Both the position numbers and the translations under genes were made by a program. From NCBI GenBank assembly GCA_963932465.1, contig OZ010790.1, forward strand, positions 96,564,363 to 96,628,362: 64,000 nucleotides of DNA. The letters run 5' to 3'. Below the pieces are notes generated by a model. The model searched no databases. It saw nothing but the letters and a program-made list of their open reading frames with translations, and was not told where the DNA came from. Below, one piece after another: positions 1-9,958 of this stretch (position 1 is its first letter; each line of letters begins with the position of its first letter). The stretch is from Maratus speciosus (lineage: Eukaryota > Arthropoda > Arachnida > Araneae > Salticidae).

Positions 1-634
1 GGACGGTACGCCCGTCTGCCATAATGCCTGCCCAGACCATCAGACCATCTCCACCATAGTGGTCCTTTTCGACAATGTTAGAAGGCCGATATCGGCTCCC
101 GGGCTCCCTCTAGACGAGAACACGTCTCGAGTCGTTGTCCAGATTGAATCGCGACTCTTCATTTAAGAGAACCCGCCCCCCCCCTCATCTATTCTCTGTC
201 CAAGACAGATGTTCTCGGCACCAAGCTAGACGGGCCTTTTTGTGGTTCACAGTCAAAGGGATGAAGACTACAGGGCACCTGACATACAGACCACCTGAAT
301 TAAGTCTCTGGGTGACTGTTATCCGTGAAATGGATGTTCCTTTTGCATTATAAAGGTGACGAGATAGTTGTGTCACTGTCGCGGACTTATCCCTTTTGGC
401 TAGAAATCTCAAATAACGGTCTTCGGCCTGCGTTGTTGCCCTTTTGCAATCTTGGCCAGGTCGGCGGACCACTGTTTCTGTCTCTATAAACTGTTTCCAC
501 AGACTGGGCACCACATTTCTCGGAACTCCGAGGTCCTTACAACAGTTTGTATATGCTACAAGCTTCGGCGGTAAAATGAAGTACCTCTGCATAAGCGCGA
601 TCACAGCGCCACTCCTTATGATGATACAGCCCAC
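1..634 (-). pseudogene. Tc1-like transposase, broken and cut by the window edge
   Basis: Remnant of a Tc1/mariner-superfamily cut-and-paste transposase. From 634 leftwards the frame reads an N-terminal helix-turn-helix portion, then VVRRPGQ, ISRITVTQRL, GLYVRCPVVFIPLT and ARLAWCREH, all typical of the Tc1 bipartite DNA-binding region. The frame is lost at a run of nine G (176-184 on the plus strand). Beyond it the catalytic region resumes with SRFNLDNDSR, VEKDHYGGDGLMVWAG and MADGRT. The block where family members have SDES reads NEES, so the first catalytic Asp appears replaced, and an in-frame TAG follows the RVLV codons near 117. About a dozen residues also seem missing from the first helix-turn-helix. 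The remaining catalytic residues would lie left of position 1. Frameshift, stop and substituted residue make it non-functional. Assignment is from recalled family motifs. Confidence 0.85.
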
Positions 635-841
635 TGCGTGGCAGGTATGTCCGCGAGGAGCTTATTTATCATCTGATATCTTATTTGCGTATAGGGATAA
701 CTTTTTTTTTTTTTTAAACGTTACTCCCTATAATTGTTTTCACTATAAAACAACTTTTGTGTTAGATACATTGCATCATGTAGCGCTGTTGTAATTTTCT
801 CACATTAAGTCAATGCTGATTGAGTTAGCTCTTATGGTCTT

Positions 842-920
842 ATTTGCATGCAACCAACACCAGGCCCGTTCGAAGGGGACGGTCGCCTAGGACGCGGAAA
901 TTTTGGGCGCCAAATTTATA
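842..920. other. G+C-rich fragment, unassigned
   Basis: A short island far richer in G+C than its surroundings, with CGCCTAGGACGCGG and GGGCGCCAAATTT blocks. It resembles ends of some DNA transposons, but no partner end or target duplication was found. Confidence 0.2.
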
Positions 921-935
921 GTACCAAACTCGTTT

Positions 936-940
<5 letters not shown>

Positions 941-979
<39 letters not shown>
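941..979. repeat. (GT)n microsatellite
   Basis: Uninterrupted GT dinucleotides for 39 bases. Confidence 0.97.
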
Positions 980-982
<3 letters not shown>

Positions 983-1820
983 AATATTATATGTATATAA
1001 ATATCGGGAATTTTTCTCCCAATGAAAGTACGTATATTTTTCATTGCAAAGTTATTGAACTGTGCCTTACCCCACAACCAAAAATAAATTTCTGGAAAAA
1101 GTCTTCTTCCAGTTCTAAAATTTGTTTTAGGTCTTTTTCTCAGTCCCTTTAGCTAATATTCTTTTTTCTAAGTCTGGAAATTTCTTTTTGTGATTGTGAA
1201 AAAAATATACTCCCTAAAAATAGAACGTGGTTTTCTTGGAATCCTAATGGTTTGCTAATTGTTATATTGTACTGTTAGATAAATTTTTTCAACACCCATT
1301 TCCCAATTTTAAAATAAACGCTAAATGTGCCTTCAATAATTCAATAAAATTTATTTCTGCTTCTTCTCTTTTTTAATTTTGTGATGCCTGTCACAAAGAG
1401 AAGGCTAGAGCGGGCACCACATTGAGGCTTGACCCCGCGAACAGTTTTCTCACCGCACGGTCCTGATCAACACTGCAGCAAATTTGTTTGAGGCTTTGTG
1501 AAAAAAAATAGTTAACTCCTTTACGGATTGGGTATACAATGATAGTGATAACCAATGCCACTGCTGAAGTACCTATCTAATTGGGCACCTGATGCAAGGA
1601 CACTACTAGAATCACTCTTGCTGCGACTCTGCATATGAGGTCCATACACACAGAGCGTTTAGATAAGAATATACAAACATCCATAATTGAATCAAGATTC
1701 GAAATTGACTTCTCTAGACTATAACCAGCTGAATTTTAAAAAAAATATGCTCCATATGAATTTAATCTACGAAAACAAAATGAATGTATTAATTATAGTT
1801 ACAAGATATTCCATAAGATA
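980..1820. other. Unassigned AT-rich stretch
   Basis: No gene or repeat recognised. A slightly G+C-richer patch at about 1380-1500 gives no convincing protein similarity in the frames I translated. Confidence 0.6.
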
Positions 1821-1831
1821 TGTACAGCCAT

Positions 1832-3132
1832 GGTAAAAAAAGTAAACACCCCCTACTAACTCTGCAACAAATTATTGTAGAAGAAACTACTGGTACCAAA
1901 CGATTAGAAAAAAAGTCTACTTTTAAATAATGTATATAAAATTTGCTGAGGGTGCCCTCTACATACCAGAACAAACCCAAAATTTGTTTTTCTCAATAGT
2001 AATAGCCAAGTTTGACACCATAAATAAATGCTACACACTTCAATCATACTAAATGCAATTTTTTGTGAAATTCGTACGTTTAATTTCAGAGAAATTAATT
2101 ATTTTTAAATCAGCATATGTCAGTGGTCATTTCTAATAATGTATTATGTCTTGCCAATATGACCATTTCATTCCCTTAATATGTATCGGCTATTGTCAGC
2201 CCAGATGTATCAATAAAATGAGTAAAATATATTGTTTTTCAAATTATGCTTTTCTGCAAATCGTAGACGGCCCCTCAAACCATCATTCTGATGTTTTGTA
2301 AGCATAATTTGAAAACGACTTGGAACAAAATTTTGAAATTAAGATTTAGCATAAAGCAGGGCATAATAAATATAAATCTATCAAAAAATTTATAGTTTCC
2401 AATTCATATTTTTTTTTCGAATAATAATTACATAAGTCATAATTCATGTTATAAAATTTAAAAAATTACAATGTCAATGTATTTATGTTTCGGTTTTTTA
2501 GTATTATAACTAAACACAAAATATCAAATTAGGATTATAATTTTAGAAGTTATCAATAAAAATATGAAAATGTAATTTAACATTAGAAGCTCTAAATTTT
2601 ACATGTCTATAATTCAAAAACTTATCATCCAAAATGACTTGAAATTTCGTTACTAGGCATAGTATGAACCGAAGATTCAAAATATGTTGTCAAAATTGGG
2701 TGTTGCCAATGAAAAAACAAAGTTTGGTCTGGTTTTGATTTGTAGACGGCCCTCTAAGCAAATTTGATCTACATGACTTAAAAGTAGATTTTATTTCCAA
2801 ACTTTTGGTATCAGTAAGTTCTTCCTATTATAATTTTTGCCCCACCAGTGGCCGAGAGGTTCTGCTGTCGAAGCTGGTAGACGGGAGGTGCTGGGTTCGA
2901 TCCCAATCGCGCCCGTCGGCCTAATCGTTCGGAGTTTTCGTGGTTTTCTTCTAACCTCGGTTTTCCAAGCATAAATACGGATTAGGTTCCCTTAGAAAGA
3001 CCCCCACGGAGAGCACTTCCCCCCTTAGGGCCTATATCCCTCGTGCTGATAATTGGCCGTCATAAACACAATCAACTAACCGTCCTATTATAATTAGTTG
3101 TAGAGATAGTAGGGGGCATTTACTTTTTTACC
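1832..3132. mobile_element. Non-autonomous TIR element, family T copy 1
   Basis: The left end (1832-1874) and the reverse complement of the right end (3091-3132) match over about 43 bases, both reading GGTAAAAAA then GTAAA then CCCCCTACT. The match continues more weakly inward for about 20 bases, past the SINE that interrupts the right end. Without the SINE and one copy of its target duplication the element is about 1.04 kb. No transposase is visible. The interior is AT-rich and recurs at 31612-32590 in the same orientation. TIRs of this style fit Tc1/mariner derivatives, but the superfamily is inferred. Confidence 0.8.
2836..3082 (+). mobile_element. tRNA-derived SINE nested in family T element
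   Basis: The head resembles a Leu/Ser-type tRNA: an A-box-like TGGCCGAGAGG and, further on, a B-box GGTTCGATCCC, the internal RNA polymerase III promoter of SINEs. A tRNA-unrelated body of about 170 bases follows. The insertion is bracketed by the 13-bp direct repeat TCCTATTATAATT at 2823-2835 and 3083-3095, the expected target-site duplication of LINE-machinery retroposition. It lies in the right TIR of the surrounding DNA transposon, so it is the younger insertion. Confidence 0.88.
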
Positions 3133-3272
3133 ACCCCTATACTTTTACATGCACTGGTGTCCTAAAATTAAGCAACAAAAGCATAATACAAATAAAATTA
3201 ATGGTGAGTACTCAAAAAAGTAATATAACCATACACTGTAGCTAATAAATACATTCCTACAGAACATACAAT

Positions 3273-3885
3273 TGATGTGACGTCACCTTGTTGTCACATG
3301 TGACACAGTCGCTACGATATACCGAAATTTAATATCTTTCATTTGTTTATATTACTGTCAAGTGATCGTTATTTAATGACTCCACTGAGACATCACAGTG
3401 ACTTTTGTTTTGTAACAAGTCACTAGGTGAAGTCAAAATGAGTCATAATGGGATTTCCATCTGATTGTCATTTGGAAGCCACCGTGAAGTCTTCATGAGA
3501 GTTGAATTATGATGAATCACCAAGTAACATCACAATGAAATCGCATGGTGACTCTCACATTTAGAGATTATACTGCGAAATCACCATTAGCGTTCTTTTG
3601 TGAAAATGACTCCATTTTGTTGTCACTTGAGGCCTCGTCATAAAACAAATATTTTGATGACTTTACAATGAAGATTCTAAATGAAAACTGACAGTCACAT
3701 GAGAATGACAATTTATCTTCATTGTAATGATGTCAGCTTGTAACTCGTCATAAAGCAGCAGTCACAGGCTTCTCAATAGTGACTAAATAAAGGTCGCTTG
3801 AGAAATAATAAGACGAATGAAATCTATCAAATTTCAGTTCACGGTAGTGATTGTCACACTTGTGATCATTTGTGACGTCATCGAT
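3273..3885. mobile_element. TIR element packed with GTCA/TGAC motifs
   Basis: The ends form an imperfect inverted repeat of about 45 bases. The left reads GATGTGACGTCAC and the right, reverse-complemented, GATGACGTCAC, then similar GTCACA and CACTAC blocks. Throughout, GTCA or TGAC recurs at high density on both strands (for example GTCACATGTGACAC, AAGTCACTAGG, TTGTCACTTGAGG). Each end contains the palindrome TGACGTCA. No coding capacity is seen. Dispersed short motifs are typical of transposase-binding subterminal repeats. The superfamily is unknown. Confidence 0.65.
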
Positions 3886-3889
3886 TGGC

Positions 3890-5370
3890 TATATTTTTGG
3901 GGTAGTACATATTTGCCACACCTGTCGTTTATGTAATTTTCTTCTGAAAACTCGCAAAATCGAAAATTAGCATTTTTTGTATGTTACTTAACTTTTGCAC
4001 AGCATTGTAAATTATTATACATCCAATTATTATAAAAGAACTTTTGTAAAGATAGAACAAAATATTTCTTTTTCTTATATTCATAATAATGAATTCATAT
4101 CTATTTAATCGCTAAAATAAAAGTTTATTGTCTTTATAAATAATGAACCGTAGAAGACTGCTGTCATTGTGCCAAATCCTGAATTCAGTTCCTTTGTGTA
4201 ATATTGACGAAAGCAGTGGGAGGAACTTTCTCAGTTCTTTTTCTTTACCGGAATTCGTATTCAAAGGCAACGATCCAGTTTCCCAATCGCATTTATGCTT
4301 TTCCCCTCGCCATTTGATCTTAAAAGACTGCTGGGGTGAAGTAAAGGAAGAAATGAAAAATTCGATGATTTGCTTAATTTATCGACTTTTATCTCATAGT
4401 CTTTTATTCCTTGCAGAAAATAATGGAGGATTTTTTTTTTTTTTTTAAGAGATTGAGAAAAAAGGGCAGAAACATCATTATATATTTTATTAGAATAAAT
4501 TGGAGAAATTTCTTAGAGTTTTGCTGTATTATTTTTGGAATGAAAGTGAGATCTAAAAATAATAATTAATCTAAAAAATTTCTGCTATACTGAATATAAT
4601 CTACATATAGGTATTTAGATATCTACTTCATTGTACACGATTAACTAAAGTGCAGTTACCACTATTTAGCACCATTATCTTCATGATATATCTCTACTGT
4701 ATGTGTTAATGAAATTTACCTTGTAAATTATTGATTGGGATATTGGCAGAAACAATAAAATTTCTCCTATAGAGTAATTCCGGGATTTATGCCGCACATT
4801 TTTTTTAATTTGTGTATAAATTCACATGGTGGACATAAAATGAAAATAAAAATCACGCTGTGCTATTTAATGTTAAATATACAACGCGTGTACTGAGACA
4901 AAAAAATTAAAAACAAATAATTAATATTTTTTAACAATTTTTTCTAAAACATTACACTGCGGCGCGTCACCCGTACATTCAGGCTGGAACGGCGCACTTG
5001 TGCGGTAGTTATGCCGCGCTTGTAATAAGAACGGAATGAAATTATAAATACTAGAAAACAGGAATTCTGCTTTTTCAGAATTTAGTCTTGCCCCCGATGA
5101 AAAAAAATATGTATGTATATATAAATAGTTCAAAACATATTTCAATTTTAAGACTTAAAGCACACGATTTTATTTTATGTAAAATGACGTCATTCGCATC
5201 AAGAATTCCATATTTACGATTCACTCTTAAACATCTGCAGTAAAGTATGTATAGGGTGCTACTAATGCAAAATAATACACAAATGCAACAAAAAGATGCC
5301 GTCATTAAAGAAACTCGACAAAACAAACGGCGATCTAATGATTCAAAGGCCTTCATTAGTTTGTAACATT
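3890..5370. other. Unassigned AT-rich stretch
   Basis: No gene, RNA or repeat pair recognised. An open frame at 4143-4448 ends in a poly-T run and has no recognisable similarity. Confidence 0.6.
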
Positions 5371-5372
5371 AA

Positions 5373-5645
5373 TATAGACGATTTCAATCGTGACGTCAAT
5401 CATGACGTTTTGGTTGAAAACTGACACCAAATAAATGGTTGCTATGTTGTATTTTCTATTTTGTTTGTGTGTTGCAGCTATATCTTATATCTATGTCTCA
5501 CATCTAAGTATTTTAATACTTGATATGTACTGGTAACATTTTCCACGATTTATATTTAAAAAGAAATGACGCATAGCAACCGTTTGTTTGGAGTCAGTTT
5601 CCAACCAAAACGTCATGATTGACGTCATACTGAAAGCGTCTATAG
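5373..5645. mobile_element. Foldback MITE with TGACGTCA-bearing arms
   Basis: Left arm from TATAGACGATTTC and right arm ending GAAAGCGTCTATA are inverted copies of each other for about 75 bases. Both contain TGACGTCAATCATGACGTTT, then a TTGG(T)TG block and GGTTGCTATG. About 270 bases in total with a short AT-rich centre. No ORF. The TA at the ends suggests a TA target site. Confidence 0.8.
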
Positions 5646-5809
5646 ATACTTAAAATTAAATATAGTTTATAATAGCTCCATGTTTTAACAGAAATGATTC
5701 GTTTATATATTTTCAAAATAGCACATATTTTAGTTACATTTTCTTTCGCTAGTTATGAGAAAATGACAACAAAAAGATATAATTGCTATTTTTCAACTAT
5801 TTTTTCTTT

Positions 5810-6125
5810 CATTTCAAAAATATATATTCTAAAAACACACTCAAAATATATATTAAACATTTAATTGCTAAAAAGGACGTCAAATGTTAACTTTTGACGT
5901 CTGTGCTTTATCAAGAAACACATAAAATACTTAATTGTCTGATGATGATTGAGTAAATTCAATCGAAACATGTCAAATTATTAAGATCTTTTAAGGTGTT
6001 TTATTAACATTTGACGTCCTTTTTAGCAATTAAATGTTTAATACATATTTTGAGTGTGTTTTTAGAATATATATTTTTGAAATATTTTTAATGGACGTAT
6101 AAGAAAACTTCTGTTTATAATTTAA
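5810..6125. mobile_element. Palindromic insertion carrying a hammerhead-like core
   Basis: Arms of about 75-80 bases (about 5813-5890 and 6004-6088) are near-identical inverted copies. Both contain ATATATATTCTAAAAACACA, CATTTAATTGCTAAAAAGGA and CGTCAAATGTTAA. The centre is unique. TATTTTTTCTTT occurs at 5798-5809 and 6126-6137, so a 12-bp target duplication is plausible, though the motif is low-complexity. The host sequence is a Helitron-like family A copy. The structure recalls ends of Penelope-like elements or other ribozyme-bearing retroelements. That assignment is inferred. Confidence 0.6.
5929..5985 (+). ncRNA. Hammerhead-ribozyme-like motif
   Basis: The catalytic boxes appear in order: CTGATGA (5939-5945), GAAA (5965-5968) and GTC (5972-5974). 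Between the first two, GATTGA and TCAATC can pair as a six-base-pair helix II with an AT-rich loop. GAAAC-AT-GTC gives the two-base-pair helix III of minimal type I hammerheads. Flanks CTTAATTGT and AAATTATTAAG can pair as an imperfect helix I. One extra T lies between CTGATGA and helix II and could weaken activity. Type I hammerheads with very short helix III are known from Penelope-like elements. Self-cleavage here is inferred. Confidence 0.5.
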
Positions 6126-6574
6126 TATTTTTTCTTTACTTTTTACAAAAATGGAGTACTTGAGTTGCCAAAATTAAACAAATGGTGCTAAAAACTAGAA
6201 AAAAAATAATATTTCAAAAATAAATGCAGATACAGTTTTCAAACAAATTGCATTTAAAAGTACTTTTATTTCCAATACAACGGTATAAAAATTCAAAATG
6301 TGTGATGCTTAGAAGTTTAAAAAATTGCTATAGAGTATTTAATCTTACTGCTTTTTTTACGGCTGGCTTCTGTAAGGTAACGTTATTTTTGGAGTCGACA
6401 CAAAATAAGCTGGAAGAATGAAATAGCATACCGTACTGGGGGCTAAAAAATATTCATATGTGGACTATAATTGTCTGAGCGAAGCGAAGGCTAATACTCA
6501 GCGAAATATTACTGTCCGGACACATTACAGCTATGATGGATATTAACGCCATGTCCTACTAAAAAAAAAAAGCC

Positions 6575-6862
6575 TAATAAAAACCTTTCGTTAAGCATAA
6601 CTCAAAAAATATTTACCGGATTTCGTTTCTGATTGCACCAGAAGGTACCTATGAGGGCTACCTACTAAATGCACCTACTATGAAAAATAAGTTCCAAACC
6701 GTTTAAAATTTATATTAAAAAAACTGATAAAAAAGCACAATTTATCTGCATACGTCACAGAAATTTGGTGTGCGTCACTTTCACCGGTGGATGTTTTCGT
6801 AGACAACTTGTTTGAACACATGGAGCAAATAAAAAAAATACGCACGCAGTAATATTGAATAG
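6575..6862. repeat. Dispersed repeat D, uninterrupted copy
   Basis: Matches 19500-19648 joined to 23428-23570. Shared blocks include AACTCAAAAAATATTT, GCACCAGAAGGTACC, AAAAATAAGTTCCAAACC, GCACAATTTATCT and GGATGTTTTCGTAGA. It shows what the second copy looked like before it was interrupted. Confidence 0.8.
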
Positions 6863-6959
6863 ATCAGTTTCAACCATGGTGATCACAAACCTTGCAACAA
6901 CACGTAGCAACCAGTTTTGGTGAGCAAACAAATAATAATACAGTACTCCGTACCACGGT

Positions 6960-7035
6960 GGCCGTTTTTAGCCTGTTGTATAAAACCTGGCCTGTTGTAT
7001 GACATACAACAGGCTAAATCCGGCTAAAAACTCAG
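6960..7035. repeat. Nested hairpin
   Basis: TTTAGCCTGTTGTAT pairs perfectly with ATACAACAGGCTAAA about 22 bases downstream, and a second copy of CCTGTTGTAT lies in the loop. Confidence 0.75.
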
Positions 7036-7233
7036 GCTAAAAAATAGTTGTCAGTCTATCGACTGGAAATTAACAGATTTTTTTAATACTCGTATAACGA
7101 AATTTAGAAACGATTGTGGATGATTAAAATATAAGACATGGGTGTTCATTGCTCCGGGAGGTTATTTTTCTCTGGATGTCTGCCTGTCTATCATACAGCA
7201 TGCAATTTTCTGGTAAAGGATGATATTATTATG

Positions 7234-7408
7234 CAGTAAAACCTCCATAACGGACACACCCGATTAGTGGACACCTCTATTTAGCGGGCATTTTTTTCGA
7301 TTACCAACCCTTAAATAACTGTACCTTTTTTACTCTAAGTAGCGGACACCGCCAAATACAGGACAAATTCTGCCCTCCCGAGGTGTTCGCTATTCAGAGG
7401 TTTTACTG
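7234..7408. mobile_element. Pogo/Tigger-type MITE, copy 1
   Basis: Starts CAGTAAAACCTCCATAACGG and ends CAGAGGTTTTACTG, inverted repeats of the form found at pogo/Tigger ends. Internal CTCTATTTAGCGG and TAGCGGACACC blocks also form inverted pairs. About 175 bases, no ORF. Confidence 0.8.
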
Positions 7409-7410
7409 AT

Positions 7411-7579
7411 AAAACCTCCATAACGGACACACCCGATTAGGGGATACCTCTATTTAGCGGACATTTTTTCTATTACCAACACTTAAATAACTGTACATGT
7501 TTTATTCTCGGTAGCGGACACCTCCAAATAGAGGACGAATTCTGCATTCTCGAAGTGTCCGCTATTCAGAGGTTTTACT
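7411..7579. mobile_element. Pogo/Tigger-type MITE, copy 2 in tandem
   Basis: A second, slightly diverged copy two bases after the first, in the same orientation. It lacks the first CAGT of the left terminus and ends CAGAGGTTTTACT. Confidence 0.8.
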
Positions 7580-7766
7580 CTAAATATTATTGATAGTTAT
7601 TTTACAGCGCCGCACAAAAGAATATGATTATATGAAACGAATATAAAATAAATTCGGGATTGGTAGATCGCAGATGGTAATGTAATTTCAGGATGTTGTT
7701 ACAGTCATCCGCAGCATGTTTTTAGAGTTTCGTTCATCTAACGAAATCTTACCTTTCTCACCCCTT

Positions 7767-7786
7767 TGTCTGTCTGTCCGTCTGTC
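7767..7786. repeat. CTGT/CCGT-type simple repeat
   Basis: Short TGTCTGTCTGTCCGTCTGTC run immediately before the 147-bp array. Confidence 0.8.
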
Positions 7787-7807
7787 ACAGAGCCCGTTCT
7801 CAGAAAC

Positions 7808-8335
7808 TATATATGTCGGAGACTTGAAAATTTGTATACTTATAGCTGAACACCACACATCAAACGGCAAATAATAAAATTTTGAAAAAGTCTAACCCTC
7901 TAGGCTCTAACTTGTGTATTTTAAGCAATTTTTTCTAACTCAGCCCCTAATTAAGTTGGAGACATGAAATTTTGCATACCTATAGCTGAACACCTCACAT
8001 CAGACGACAAATAATAAAATTTTGAAAACGTCTAATATTTAACCCTCTGGGCCCTAACTTGTGTATTTTAAGCAATTTTTTTAACTCAGCCCCTAATTAA
8101 GTTGGATACATGAAATTTTGCATGTTTATAGCTGAACACCTCACATCAAACGACAAATAATAAAATTTTGAAAACGGTCTAATATTTAACCCTTTGGGCT
8201 CTAACTTGTGTATCTTAAACAATTTTTCTAACTCAGCCCCTAATTAAGTTGGAGACATGAAATTTTGCATACTTATAGCTGGACACCTCACATCAAGCTA
8301 CAAATAATAAAATTTTGAAAACGTCTAATATTTAG
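7808..8335 (+). repeat. Tandem repeat, period about 147 bp
   Basis: Four units, the first diverged and incomplete. Each has GGAGACATGAAATTTTGCAT, TATAGCTGAACACCTCACAT, AAATAATAAAATTTTGAAAA and CTCTAACTTGTGTATTTTAA in order. Successive TTAAGTTGGA(G/T)ACATG motifs are 146-147 bases apart. No coding frame spans the array. Confidence 0.92.
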
Positions 8336-8339
8336 CCTC

Positions 8340-9100
8340 TAATATTTTGTCTCGCGCAATTTTTAAATTTAAACTGTTTAGCAATATTATTTTTTGTTCA
8401 TTTTGCATAATAAGTGTAATGTGACGTAATTTCTTCTATTTAAGACTTCTAACGCATGTTAATGAATTTATTTTACAATATCCTTTCTCTTTTAAAATTC
8501 ACATGTAAATATAGTTTTTATGGCGTAATTTCCAATAAGTGCCTGCTTTTTATACCTAATTATTTAATTCTAATTTGAAGGGTTTTTTTCTGTTTATAAT
8601 AGTAACGTGCAAATATATATATATTTTATTTGAAGCAAACATTATTGTTTGCGCTGTTTATACAGTTGTCAACAGTTTAAATTAATACCATTTTCTAAAA
8701 TATGTAAAAAATATCTGTCGAAATGCTGAATATTTTAATTTAAAATAGAAATAAAACCTCAAAAAATGAGTCAAATTAAAAAAATTATTGGAATCTGCAC
8801 ACCGGGATCTTCTATTGAATAAAATGATCTAAAAATGATTAAATTTCCATGTATAGTTTTTGCTCCTATAAAACTTTTTTAATGGAACTATTTTATCCAA
8901 CTTTAGCATTAAATATGTCTTAAAATAATTCTTCTATTTGAAAACTGTATGCATCAGCTTGTTGATCAAGCATTTCTCTATAATACCACCGATTTTCATA
9001 TTTTTCATGCAATAGTTTTCTTAATATTAACGAAAAAAGACCTCCGGTCACAAAAAATTCAAAACCGGCGGCGGTGACAGCGCTAGTTACTTTTTTTAGA
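8340..9100. other. Unassigned AT-rich stretch
   Basis: No gene or repeat copy recognised. Confidence 0.6.
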
Positions 9101-9106
9101 ATAGAG

Positions 9107-9937
9107 AGATATATAAAAATGAAAACTTGTCTATCTGTCTGTTTGTAATTCTATAAAAAATCCAGAATTTGGAAGCCAAAATTGTGAAAAGATACGTACA
9201 TGTGTATTAAAACATGGCCGAGGCAACTAAAGTAATCCGGAATCGAAATAATTCATAGTTAATTTTTAATTAATAAAAAACCACAGCAATTTCTTATCAA
9301 ATTTAAACATTTTTCGTTATAGCAGTTGCCAACAATTAAAATACACAATAAAATTATTACTACAGCAATTAATTTTCTACTGCAAGATTTCCGGCGTGAA
9401 AAATGAAAATGAAATAAATAGTTTGCCAAATTTAAAAAAAAGTCAATATTACATCATAACTTTTCTCTTGCAAGATATTCACGTGAAAAATGAAAATGAA
9501 ATAAATAGTTTGACGAATTTAAATGAAAGTGAATATAACTTCATAACTTTTCTATTTCAAGGTTTCCACGTGAAAGAGGAAAATATTACGTAATATTGGA
9601 AATATAAAGGACATGGTTGATATAGTATAACGTCATATGAGTGTGAAAAATGTACTGAAGCATGATAAGAACCCGATTAGGGAAATATTGGCGTATTTTA
9701 ACATTATTGCTCCAATTATAAATTGAAATAAGTTCATTTATAGCTGTATTCTTTTGCGTCTGTTATATACATTTATACATTTTTATATAGCGTTTTCATA
9801 TGATTCATTCATACAACATTTCGACTGTTTTCTTAAATGTTTGTTTTGTGTTGTATGTTAAATTTTGAAATTGATTTTTCAGAACAAACATCCTTCAAAT
9901 TCTGGGCAACGCCGGGCACTTTAGTTTGTAACAGATA
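9107..9937 (+). mobile_element. Possible Helitron-like non-autonomous element
   Basis: A left-end-like TATATAAAAATGAAAACTTG followed by a CTGTCTGTTTG run, and a right-end-like GGGCAACGCCGGGCAC then TTTAGT, resemble non-autonomous Helitron termini of arthropods as I recall them. The final CTAG of canonical ends is not intact. Holds an 87-bp tandem repeat. Confidence 0.35.
9380..9593 (+). repeat. Tandem repeat, period 87 bp (29 codons)
   Basis: GTGAAAAATGAAAATGAAAT recurs at 9394 and 9481, with a third partial copy at 9568. The period is divisible by three, so an open frame (9396-9593) reads a 29-residue repeat beginning KNENEINSL. No known domain; probably non-coding. Confidence 0.8.
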
Positions 9938-9958
9938 AATGGCTTTTGTATCTGTACA

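Larger units (their letters stand above)
5650..6345 (-). mobile_element. Helitron-like family A fragment, split by insertion
   Basis: The flanks of the 5810-6125 insertion match parts of the family A copies at 33089-33800 and 41270-42040. Shared blocks include GACAACAAAAAGATA, CAGTTTTCAAACAAATTGCA and GCATTTAAAAG. Similarity ends near 6345, before the family's 5' terminus, so the copy is truncated. Confidence 0.65.

Noticed and set aside
690..731. TATAGGGATAAC and GTTACTCCCTATA as a Tc1 terminal repeat
   Set aside because: It is a local hairpin around a poly-T run; the other element end lies outside the window, so it cannot be tested.
444..794. Plus-strand open frame over the Tc1-like gene
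   Set aside because: Antisense shadow of the transposase remnant on the minus strand.
4143..4448. 101-codon open frame
   Set aside because: Ends in a poly-T-encoded Phe run, has no recognisable motif, and is of a length expected by chance here.
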